A DNA stretch of 64,000 bases from Dryocosmus kuriphilus (taxonomy: Eukaryota; Arthropoda; Insecta; Hymenoptera; Cynipidae), in the NCBI GenBank assembly GCA_038277395.1, contig CM076189.1, forward strand, positions 235,787,918 through 235,851,917. The letters run 5' to 3'. Of this stretch, positions 55,111 to 64,000 are shown one piece after another. Numbering within the stretch: the stretch's first letter is position 1; every line of letters starts with the position of its first letter. The translations under genes were made by a program, and so were the position numbers. The notes below the pieces were generated by a model. The model was not told the origin of the DNA. It made no database searches and saw nothing but the letters and a program-made list of their open reading frames with translations.

Positions 55111-55176
55111 TGAGAGGCATAAAAAAAAGTTAAAAAATTTTGAGTGGGGGGGGGGGGGGGGGCTGGTGTAACTGAG

Positions 55177-55658
55177 ATTCATGGTTAGCTGCATGTTAGC
55201 TGATCGCCAGCTAACTTCGCTTCATCTAGTACTGAGGGGAAAACGGGGAAAACAATGGCACCAAATGCATGGTACTGATCTTCATTTTTATAATATCTTC
55301 ATGAGCAGTCGATAATATATCGATTTTATTTTTTCACTAAATAGCTCTTGAAAAATATAAACTATTTTATAAACACATTCATGGTGAAAAATTACTTTTT
55401 ACGAAGATATGTTATATAATAAATGTATTTATCGACAACTTAAGCCGCAAGGCGAGCTGAACCCGCATAAACAGTAAAAAATAATCACTGAAATTGATTA
55501 TAAAACATTAAATCACTAGCCGCAGCTATAGTCTTCGCACAAACGCACGACTTAAAGCTCTCTACTCTCGCTCACACGCTAGGTACACCGAAACTCCAGC
55601 GCACTCTTAGAGTGCTGTAAGGTTTTACAGTTTAAAAAAAGACCGCGAATTATTATTT
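55177..55658. other. Region between the inverted repeat and the gypsy pol end
   Basis: AT-rich. It would be the place for a 3' LTR of the minus-strand gypsy element, but I find no match to the sequence beyond its gag end at 60,300 and up. No gene. Confidence 0.35.
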
Positions 55659-56247
55659 CTAACATTCGGCCACGCTAATACGACTGGCCCTCGAGGCTTG
55701 TTGCTTGGTTACATAATAAAATCTTGGAAACTCGCTGGTTTTCGGACATTTCTTATGGGACACGCGGAAACTTAAATTGTCTCTACTTTTATATAATTCT
55801 TCTCGTGTTGATTTCTTCGTTCTTCTTCTTCTCGTGTCGATCTGTTGATACTCATTTCCGGATTCGTTGATGACCTCCGCTTGGCTCTCATCGGATTCAT
55901 TATTACATGAATTCTCACAATGCGAATCATCTATCATTGGTTTCCACAATTTTAACTGGCTTCCATGGGCAGTGCTTGCATATCGCCGACCAGCGTCATC
56001 AGTTCTTAGGTCTAATACACCATATATATCATTTGGCAAAAATTTATGAATCACAAGAGGTCCCCTGTATTTGGATTGTAATTTTGTTGAATAACCCGTT
56101 GAAACTGGAGCTACTCTCATGAACACAGTCTCTCCTACGTTGAAGCGAACATTTAACCGTCGATTTTTGTCGTAGTAACTTTATATTTGGATTGAGCATT
56201 TTCAATCTCCTGTCTCGCCTCTTCCTGTAAGGTTGCTGGTAGGACAT
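55659..56247 (-). pseudogene. Gypsy pol C-terminus after integrase
   Basis: Two overlapping frames (56,247-56,044 and 56,126-55,659) contain MFMRVAPVSTGYSTKLQ and KYRGPLVIHKFLPNDIYGVL, the small beta-barrel that follows gypsy integrases. A basic/acidic tail with RRRRTKKSTREELYKSRD ends the polyprotein. Confidence 0.7.
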
Positions 56248-56399
56248 AATCTTCTTCTTTGGTTAATTCTCAAACTGTTTCCTCGTCATGTCTAGGGAAG
56301 TATCCGTAAAGAAGTTCAAATGCGCTCTTGTTGGTGGATTTGTTGAAGGACTCATTCAAATCCCGTGCAATTTATTTAAGATGTTTAGTCCAATCTTTG

Positions 56400-56984
56400 T
56401 TATCTCTCTCGTAGATACTTGATTAGAACAGGAATTAGAGTCTCATTGACTCTTTTCACTTGACCATTCGCCTGAGCGCGTCTCAGTGAATTTAAGGAAT
56501 GACGAATGCCATGCTTTAGGCAAAATTCAGCGAAATCTCCAGAGGTAAAACAACTACCTCGATCTGTGATGAACTGGTTAGATGCCCCAAAATCCAAAAC
56601 TAGGTCTTCCATTGATTGGATAACTTCCTTAGTCTTAGTACTCTTTGTAGCTTCTAGTCGTACATACTTGGTTAGTTTGTCAACTATTACCAGAACGTAT
56701 TTATATCCTCTCCAGGCAGAAACGAAGGGTCCTAGATAATCGGCATGGACTACATTGAAGGGTCGCTTTCCTGTTAGAATGAGATGCAACCCTGGTTATC
56801 GGCCTGCTGCAGTTTCATTTAACATACAGTGAAGGCAAGATCGAATATGTTGGCGCACATAGTTCCTCATTCTTGGGAAGTAATAATGGTGGCTCATCTT
56901 AGCTAGCGTTCGATCCAAGCCACCATGGCTGCTTAGAACATGAAATCGGACTGTTGATCCTTTCCTCATAGCTTTCGATACCAC
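56400..56984 (-). pseudogene. Gypsy integrase remnant
   Basis: The HHCC finger (SSHGGLDRTLAKMSHHYYFP then RSCLHCML) lies at 56,984-56,796. The core (56,789-56,400) has the first Asp in VVHADYLGPF and the second in FITDRGSCFT. Where the catalytic Glu is expected, NGQVKRVNETL shows Lys. One frameshift separates finger and core. Inactive. Confidence 0.82.
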
Positions 56985-57478
56985 ATAACGAATATTATTA
57001 CCTGTGGCTCATCATAGATAATTCCTTTACGTAAGGCATATCCGCTAGTCTCACCTTGCTCTCGTCTGCTTTGGCTTTCTTCTGGATTCTGTAAAATTTC
57101 GCGTTTGCACTTCAATTCATCATCTGCTTATTGATACATCGTAATTTCATCTTCATGGGTTATAATCATAAAGATTGACAATTCCGCTAGACTGTCTTCA
57201 AGACTTTCAACTGGAGCTCAGCTCATCGCGTCGACATGAGGAGGCTTTATTTCAGGGCGGTGAACGATTTTGAATGTGCATTCGCTGAGTAGACAACCCC
57301 ATCGAGAAATTTGTGGGCTTCTTGTTCGATGAGCGTTAAGATAGATGAGGGTCTGGCAATGCGTAACAATAGTAAATTAAATATTGATCAGAAGTGGTCT
57401 TAATCGCGTGACTGCCCACACAAATACAATCAATTCCAGTTTACTAGAATGATAAAAACGTTCCGTTTCGCTGGTCCT
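56985..57478 (-). pseudogene. Gypsy RNase H / linker region, heavily broken
   Basis: This interval lies between the reverse transcriptase/RNase H start and the integrase finger. It must hold the rest of RNase H, but stops and frameshifts prevent a readable frame of any length. Assigned by position only. Confidence 0.5.
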
Positions 57479-58294
57479 TCAGCTGATTGCATATACTAGA
57501 TGCATTTTTGAATCATCGGCTTGTTGCAGCACCATCCCTGACAATCCTCTCGAACTGGCATCTGTATGAAGCTCCGTAATCCTCGTTGGGTCAAATTGTT
57601 GTAGAGCGGGATAACTGACCAATGCTTCCTTTTGATCAGCACAACATGCATCGCTTGTTGCATTCCAAATAAACGGTTGGTTCTTCTTGAGTAATACGTA
57701 TAGAGGTAGAGCTTTTTCGGCAAAACGAGCAATAAAGCGTCGGAAGAATCCGGCCACACCTAGGAATCTTCTTACATCTTGCGTGTTTTCCGGCGTAGGA
57801 AAGTCTAAAATCGCACGTAGTTTGGCCTCTCCTGGTTGTATACCTTCACCAGAGATTTCATAGGCAAGATAGAGAACCTTCTTCATTAAAAACGAGCATT
57901 TCGAGAGATTCATTGTGAGTCTTGCTTCACGCAGCGCACTTAGGACTTTAATTAGTCTTTCTTTCAGGTGCGGGCAATATTTGCCAGGAATCAATATATC
58001 GTCAAGATAAAACAGATCGACATTATCTCTCAGTGGACCCAAAACTCGATGCATGAGCTTACTAAAATAAAAGGGTGCGTTCATGAGTCCAAATATCATC
58101 CGAGTGAACTTGCCTGTCTCATCTGATGTAATAATTGCTGTTTTTGCTCGACTTTCTTCATCTAATGGAACCTGTAGATAACCATTAGGGAGTTCTAACG
58201 TAATAAATAGTTTGCTGTTACTTAATAATCTTAAATGGTCATGTAGATTAGGAAGTGGAAAATTCAGTGTTTTTTCTTTCAGCGATTTAAACAC
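57479..58294 (-). pseudogene. Gypsy reverse transcriptase and start of RNase H
   Basis: 271 codons are open. The block MIFGLMNAPFYFSKLMHRVL and the catalytic YLDDILIPG (YxDD box) are clear. LGVAGFFRRFIARFAEKALP marks the thumb and ITELHTDASSRGLSGMVLQQ the RNase H start. In the first catalytic block the usual Asp is Glu (FITLELPNGYLQVPL), which should abolish activity. The N-terminal fingers are missing from the frame. Confidence 0.88.
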
Positions 58295-58420
58295 CTCTAA
58301 TTAGCTGATTTGACAAGTCTCTGGTAATTTCTTCAAAGTCTTATCTGAATTTCCAAGATTAATATAAGGAAATAGATAATCCTGCTCCGCTTCCATTACA
58401 CTGATGAATTGAATGCAATT

Positions 58421-58805
58421 TCAAGATAGTGTGATCTTTTCTTTTAAAGTTACGTTTGTATCCGTCCTTTCAATTTTCATGCTTGCAAATGGCGTCGCTT
58501 TGTTTTCTGTAAATAGAAGTTGATCACCCGATTTCTTGTAATCTACATAAGACAATTCCGTAAAGGTCCGTCCAATGAAGATATCTGTTGGTTGTGTGTT
58601 GTCGGGTACTAACCGAAGGCAGACTCCATCTGCTATTATTCCGTCAACTGTGATTTGAGCAATCACTATCCCATTGGATGCGACTCGATAATTGTCTGGA
58701 CCCCAAGTCTTCAATTCCGAACTACGCTGAAGTACGGGATAACCACCATTCATCGCAGCTGATTCTTTTATCGTACAGTCTGAGCTTCCTGGATCTGTGA
58801 AAGCA
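58421..58805 (-). pseudogene. Gypsy aspartic protease remnant
   Basis: The open frame 58,753-58,421 contains ASNGIVIAQITVDGI and PTDIFIGRTFTEL, the flap and C-terminal part of a retropepsin. Just upstream the active-site region reads TDPGSSDCTIKESAA, so the normal DTG is DPG. A frame break lies before it. Confidence 0.7.
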
Positions 58806-58862
58806 ATTCAAGCCTGATCATTCACTAATACGGTTTTAAAATAATTCTTCGCTGAAACATCA

Positions 58863-59252
58863 TTAGATCCCATTATCTGTCTTGAATTTGTTACAGTGTC
58901 TTCGAGTATGACCTGTCACTTGACATAGTTCACACACTTCTTTTCTCCGACATTCAGGAGAGTTCTTCGATATATGTCCAAATGCTGAGCAATTGTAGCA
59001 TTTATATTCACCTTTATTATTCCCTAGTGGTGTATTTCGATATGGGTTTGATTGCTGTTCGCGACTCAAGTTTTGTCCTTTAAAATCTATAGAATTATTC
59101 TTGTATTTTTCTTTGCTAAAATTCGTTGGTTTTGATCCCTCATCCTTTTTTGCAGGATCCGTCGATTTTGATCCGTCTTCTTTTTTTGTCTTAGAAATTT
59201 CTAAGGTAAAGGAGATCATCGTAGTCTTCATGCTTCTTAACTGACAAGGCAT
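58863..59252 (-). pseudogene. Gypsy gag nucleocapsid with two CCHC knuckles
   Basis: The C-terminal half has CYNCSAFGHISKNSPEC (spacing altered by one or two residues) and CELCQVTGHTRRHC. A Lys/Asp-rich linker precedes it. The start methionine of the frame is internal to gag. Confidence 0.8.
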
Positions 59253-59268
59253 TGCATAAATCTCTGGA

Positions 59269-60004
59269 TCATAAACCGATTAGAATTTGTTCTTTTGCTT
59301 CTTCGAGAGATAAGCCCAGTTCTTGACAAAGCCTTGCTTTATCCATAAAATATACATTCAAGGATTCACCCTTTTGTTGATTGCGTTCTGTCATCCTGCG
59401 CCATTTAACGGTTAAACCTTCTACACTGATGTACGTTTTGGTGAATGCTTCTTCAAAGTCCTTCCAGGTCTTCAATCTGCAAGCGTTGAGACGAAACCAA
59501 TTCAAGGCTGCCTTTCTCGCCATCAAAAGCCTGTATGCCTTTACTCAAATCTGGCATTACATGAAAGGACTCGGGTACTCCTTCATTACTGTTTGCAGTT
59601 GCTGATGCCTTAATTCGATCAACCAATCATTCCAATAAAGTATCTCGACACTGATTCTCAAACATCATCATTTGCATCAATCGTTCAACTGAAGTCGGTT
59701 CGTGTCGCTCTCCTTGTGGTACTTGATAATTTAGTAGGTTATTGAAATTGTTAGTTAGTTAAGAGTCCGTTCTGAGCGATTGTTGATCAAGGTTAGGTCG
59801 TACGTTGACTCGTTCATTCAGAAATTGGATCCGCTGAAACGTATTTCCCACTCCTTCAAAAAATTCTGCTTCTTCTCGATCGACTCTTGCTGCATTCTGT
59901 AAATTTCTTGATTCAAATTCTCCATTGTTGATTCCTTGGTTCACGTTAGTTGTATTATTCTGCGATGAATTCTGTATAGTACGTTCTATGCACGTATTGT
60001 CCAC
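59269..60004 (-). pseudogene. Gypsy gag capsid and N-terminus, broken
   Basis: The capsid part (59,526-59,269) has MARKAALNWFRLNACRLKTW and YISVEGLTVKWRRM followed by LSLEEAKEQILIGL, typical of gypsy capsid. A separate frame (60,004-59,759) is Asn/Gln-rich and is probably the N-terminus. About 230 bp between them are frameshifted. Confidence 0.7.
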
Positions 60005-60310
60005 ACAGCGTGATAAGCCGAAGGCCTATGTCAAATTAGGATTTTCCGTATGCGCGGAAAGAAAAGATATAACAGAGTTACTACCACTCCCTGAATATGC
60101 CGCGTGTGAAGAATTTTTATCATTCTGCAAGCTTCGTACGAATTAATCGTTCAAAGTCTTCTAACGGAATATTTATCATATTTCGACGTTCTCTACGATT
60201 ATTCATACACTTGCCATCTCGGTTAGTTTTCTCTATTTAAACTAAATATTTTCGTTCGCTTAATTTTCTCACGAAATAATCTTAGTATCACCTCTCAACA
60301 CCACTCTTTG

Positions 60311-60837
60311 AACCGAAATTGTTTCTTATATTCGCACACTGTCATTAATTCGTTGAATAAAACTCTCTCTTATCTTTAAACTTTATTTTGCTCAAAATCG
60401 TTTCTTTATTTTTCGTACGCTCAATTACAACAATTTATTAAATGTATCCTTCAGCCTATAACATAACCCCTTTACCTGTCAACCCAAATTCGAACGAAGG
60501 GCATGCTGTATTTATACACTCATTTTAAATCATTTTCGCACTTCACCGCGGAGGCTTGCGTATAATCTCTTCATCCATCAAATTCCAAACTATATTGAAG
60601 GTGGTGACGGACTCGCACAAAAATATCGAATTTTAGCACAAGCCATATATATATAGCACATTAAAGATTCATAATTATTGTCTATCGCGATACTTCTCAA
60701 TGCACACTTACGTACAACTTCAGAGCGCTCTCTCTCCTTTGCTTCCACTATGAGTCAGTGATCCCATATTTGAAATGAGATGCCCTCGCACACAAAGAAA
60801 GCTCTATGCCCGTGTGAAAAGAGTGGTGGTAACTTCT
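60311..60837. other. AT-rich region beyond gypsy gag, possible LTR not confirmed
   Basis: If the primer-binding site at 60,291-60,303 is right, the 5' LTR should begin here. It includes a short TATATATATAG (60,645) and TCTCTCTCC tract but no second copy elsewhere in the window. Confidence 0.3.
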
Positions 60838-60900
60838 CCTCTTCTGAATATGAAAACACGAAGGCGCACGATTGCCAGTCGGGAACCTTCGGCGGTTTCT
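60838..60900 (+). repeat. Direct repeat, copy 1
   Basis: CTGAATATGAAAACACGAAG followed by GCGCACGATTGCCAGTCGGG and AACCTTCG. It recurs at 61,803-61,860 with two or three changes. The pair brackets about 900 bp of AT-rich microsatellite sequence. Confidence 0.8.
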
Positions 60901-61059
60901 ATTTATATCTCCGACCTAGCCGAGAAAAAAATAAGAAATTGTAGAAATAAGAGATTAGAGGTTTTGCCTTTCGCGCGATTTGAATTTCTTGTATGAGTAG
61001 ATTTTGAGGTTACGTTCTTCAGGTGTTTATAATAGCGATAATTTACACTAATATATACA

Positions 61060-61067
61060 TACATACA

Positions 61068-61140
<73 letters not shown>
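61060..61140. repeat. (AT)n microsatellite
   Basis: A long pure AT run. Two more occur at 61,438-61,481 and 61,972-62,017. The sequence between is AT-rich without genes. Confidence 0.95.
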
Positions 61141-61144
<4 letters not shown>

Positions 61145-61436
61145 TCTGTCGAAAAGTTATTCACACTTCTTAAATTTTTTTAAAAGCTATTGATATATAA
61201 ATATTTCCAGATAGATTTATAACAGAAATATTTATGTATCTAGACAATTTTTTAATAGTACATGTTCTTATCGGTAAAATGCATGTCGTTTTATTTCCCT
61301 TGAAAGACAGCATATAATTGAAAGTACAGAAGTTGCATGATCCACAATGAAAAACTGAACGTACATAAAAAGTAATTATATATATTTTATTATTTTATAT
61401 TATATTTATATTTATTATTTTATGTATGTATATATG

Positions 61437-61486
<50 letters not shown>

Positions 61487-61802
61487 TGGTTACCTTTTTG
61501 TCAAATGTCATAACTTATTACATTTTGTTTCTTCCTTCGTGTAACAACGGTAATTTAGATTTTCTTTTAATAATTCACTTTTACAGTACCTAATAATATA
61601 GTGACATGATATGAATTTAAAAAAGTTAAACAATTTTCAAACAATAATATATATTTATAAAGAGTTTTCCTAATATTTGACTTAATTATTTACTTATTTC
61701 ATTCAATTACTGACCAAGAAAGGTATAAAACTTTAATTCAAACGTCATTAAGTAACCTCGAACTTCAATGTAGGTTTTGTACAATAAACAGATTTTAAAC
61801 AT

Positions 61803-61860
61803 ATTCTCCTCTGAATATGAAAACACGAAGGCGCACGATTGACAGTCGGGAACCTTCGAC
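61803..61860 (+). repeat. Direct repeat, copy 2
   Basis: Second copy of the repeat at 60,838-60,900. Sequence after both copies differs (GGCGGTTTCTAT against GACGATCGTAAT). Confidence 0.8.
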
Positions 61861-61965
61861 GATCGTAATCGCAGTTGACGCGCGAAAATTTAAATCTGGT
61901 TATTGTAAAAAACCACTGTTTATGGTTATATTAATATGGTTATATTAATAAATATAAATTTAATT

Positions 61966-62020
<55 letters not shown>

Positions 62021-62029
62021 GATGTTGCA

Positions 62030-64000
62030 AAATTTTTGCAACTCACAAGAGTAGTAGATTCAGATTTTCAAGTATCAATTAAAATTTTAATATATTTTGC
62101 TTATTTCCGGGTCAAGGTCAAGAAATCCGGTTGTGGTACGGTGACTCCATGATTAGGGCTAAATTTAAGATTTTCTAATTTTAAGTATTCATTTTGTTCG
62201 TATTTTTATTTTTTTTTTGTATCGACTCAAATTCATCGAGACATCGCGGGATAACCAAGGACACCGAGGACCTTTTGAAGATTGTTTGAGACATAAATTA
62301 CCATAAAAGACGTTCAACTCAACCATTTAAAATCCATTCGAGCATTCTCCAATGAATAGAAGGAAGGATGTACTATCGCAAGTCAAGCCTCGATAAATTC
62401 TTTTACGGCTGAAGTCTCTATTGCTGATTGGAATATTCCCATGGGCCTTTTGAACTGTTTGGTTTCAAGAGAAATATTGGGAGACTAGCATGCCTTGAGT
62501 CAGTACGCTACTGCTTCGCCCGCTACACACCCCGTCCCGCAACTGGAACTCCGACAATCAAGAGGCTGAGAAAAGAAGGGGGCCTGCAAGCGAAAGCGGA
62601 ATCCCGAGCCGCCGATCGCCACGTTCCTTCTTCTCGACTGACCACCACCGGAGTGACCACGTTTCCATTTGCTTGGAGAAAAATTGATTAATTGTGTACA
62701 TGAGAAGGAATGTTGGAAATTGGAATTGAACAGAGTCTAAAGTTAACGAAATAAAAATAGGAGAAAGGACGATTGACTGGTATGTTACTCCAGGTAAGGC
62801 CTAAAAGAATTATTCTTGGAAACAGCGATATGCCACCTCGACATGTGGTCAAAGAGAAAAGGTGCAAATTCTAGTTCATGCTGACGCCATGTCGAGATGG
62901 GATTCGGTGACTGGGCCTACATTGAATTTTGAATTGTGTTTCCGAGTGTTATGGTTGATTGTGATAATAAATTTTATATAAGAAATCGAGTAACGGGTAA
63001 GAGTTAACTTGGTCAAGACGAGTCTGAACGTTGAAGTCTTTTCGGTCGAGTTATAATGTGTCATAAATAAAACTTTGCTACGGATATCCCTGAGAAAATT
63101 GTTATTATTATAGTCGAGAAAAATAAGTTCGAAATGTGGCCTAATCATTTAAGTGGTAATTTTGGAACTCTTTGAATTTGTAACCTGATTTTTGGGAACG
63201 ATAGTTTCGATGGAATTTTTGTGTTATCGCCTGTTGAATATTTTTATATTTTATTTCGTATTGAGATTATTAGACTGCGTCTAGAGTCGAGCACCCCCCC
63301 CCCCCCTATTTTGTAATATCTCCCATACATTTTTGTTTTTGTAATTTATTACTGCCATGAATATTTTTTGAGAATTGAGTTTTGAAAAATCGAACGCATG
63401 ATTGTCGACGCCAGAGCCGTTAATTAATTTCGAGCGAATTTTTGATCCAAATGTGTGTTATCGAGTTACAAGTAGTTTATTTTGAATAAAATATCATGTT
63501 TTATCGGAGGATGCCTAAAAGAGTCGAGCAATGAGAATATTTCCGCAAGAACCAATGGATCGAGTTTTTTTTTGATTTTCGAGCGACCACGTGTCAGGAT
63601 TGTAGGTTATGTCTCCCTTATTGCGGATGAACTCGGGATGGTCTAATTTGTTGATAGTTGTGATGTGGTTGCTGCCGATATTGTAGATTTTGGGTTATTA
63701 TTTTTATCGTGAATTATTGCTGTAATTTTGAGGTATTGAGATTGAGTTATGCTGTGTTGCTATGAGTTACGCTATGTCACACTGGGTCATGCTGTTTAGC
63801 ATTGAATTATTTTGGTTATTTAGTTTTGCTGCGTAGCACATTTTTGGGTATCGAGGGTAGTAATTTCAGATATTTACTAAATTAAAAGATCTGCTGGAAG
63901 CATATTGTAAATTTGGGATTCGTTTATTTCGCCGTGTGGTTTGAGATTTGCTGGTAGCCTTGGGTTTTGTTGATAATTTCCTTTTGGGGTTATGCAAAAT
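62030..64000. other. Unassigned right end of the window
   Basis: It is less AT-rich than its surroundings, with a frame of 87 codons at 62,428-62,691 that has no recognisable motif. TTATGCTGTGTTGCTATGAG and GTTACGCTATGTCACACTGG near 63,745-63,790 hint at a short internal repeat. A poly-C run is at 63,294-63,306. It might be LTR or untranslated element sequence cut by the window edge; I cannot support a gene. Confidence 0.3.

Larger units (their letters stand above)
47484..55176. mobile_element. Giant foldback-like inverted repeat made of a ~150-bp satellite unit
   Basis: The outer ends are GCTCAGTTGCACCAGCC (left) and GGCTGGTGTAACTGAGA (right). The left arm (47,484-52,480) holds about 33 units and the right arm (53,430-55,176) about 12 inverted units. 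They are recognised by the core TGCGCTCTTATGCGCCA, spaced 145-155 bp. The outer units are diverged, with AACAAATTTTGCGCCACAA-type flanks and poly-G/C tracts; inner units are nearly identical to each other. Many long frames cross the units and share the same repeated peptide, which is an artefact of a repeat length often divisible by three. No transposase found. Confidence 0.8.
55659..60310 (-). mobile_element. Degenerate Ty3/gypsy retrotransposon, minus strand
   Basis: Reading from 60,004 down to 55,659 the order is gag, zinc knuckles, protease, reverse transcriptase, RNase H start, integrase and C-terminal domain, which is the Ty3/gypsy order. A possible primer-binding site on the minus strand, TGGTGTTGAGAGG (60,303-60,291), would pair with a tRNA 3' end (Leu-like, uncertain). 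Paired LTRs were not recognised, and all domains carry stops, frame changes or catalytic substitutions. Confidence 0.85.

Noticed and set aside
47484..55176. CRISPR array
   Set aside because: The unit is ~150 bp with no unique spacers, and the genome is eukaryotic.
55177..60837. Paired LTRs of the gypsy element
   Set aside because: Sequences flanking the two ends of the coding region do not match each other by eye.
62428..62691. 87-codon frame at the right end as a gene
   Set aside because: No recognisable domain, no splice context, and a composition change that fits repeat sequence; left as unassigned.

Overview
The window is eukaryotic and almost certainly from an insect. It is AT-rich, has two intron-containing genes with canonical GT-AG splicing, a vitellogenin-family gene of the insect type, TCAGT-type initiators, and dense, nested transposable elements. 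Hymenoptera is a plausible guess from the style of the repeats, but nothing here proves it.

Layout. (1) 1-6.5 kb is a graveyard of elements. A decayed Ty1/copia element on the minus strand is split by a hAT-like element with an 8-bp target duplication. That element carries a 641-bp MITE, and a sister MITE sits in the copia gag. Palindromic elements flanked by TTAA follow. (2) 7.6-16.8 kb is a 16-exon PAXBP1/GCFC-type gene on the plus strand. (3) 17.6-25.8 kb is a 22-exon vitellogenin-like lipid-transfer gene on the plus strand, about 1,437 aa, with every exon phase consistent. Scrambled and partly inverted pieces of its exons 2 and 3 lie in the penultimate intron of the PAXBP1-like gene. (4) 25.8-31.6 kb is intergenic, with a foldback-like element (28.7-30.6 kb), tRNA-derived SINE pieces and a perfect 39-bp hairpin.

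(5) 31,641-47,470 is a decayed Polinton/Maverick (virus-like DNA transposon) with terminal inverted repeats of 1.3-1.6 kb. It keeps broken genes for a double-jelly-roll major capsid protein, a packaging ATPase, the front part of a protein-primed DNA polymerase B, and two conserved Polinton-associated proteins. No integrase or protease was seen. A small gene lies inside each terminal repeat behind a TATA/Inr promoter. A cluster of perfect heat-shock elements and TTGCGCAA palindromes lies between this promoter and a second TATA box facing into the element. Inside the Polinton, at 33.5-40.6 kb, sits a head-to-tail array of four gag-only non-LTR retroelements separated by (ATC)n tracts.

(6) 47,484-55,176 is a 7.7-kb inverted repeat. 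Its two arms are arrays of a ~150-bp unit, about 33 copies against 12 inverted copies, around a ~1-kb loop. (7) 55.6-60.3 kb is a degenerate Ty3/gypsy element on the minus strand with mutated catalytic residues. (8) 60.3-64 kb is AT-rich repeat and microsatellite sequence with no gene I can support.

Only the PAXBP1-like and vitellogenin-like genes look like host genes. The PAXBP1-like gene has one apparent 1-nt frame break in exon 10, which may be an assembly error.
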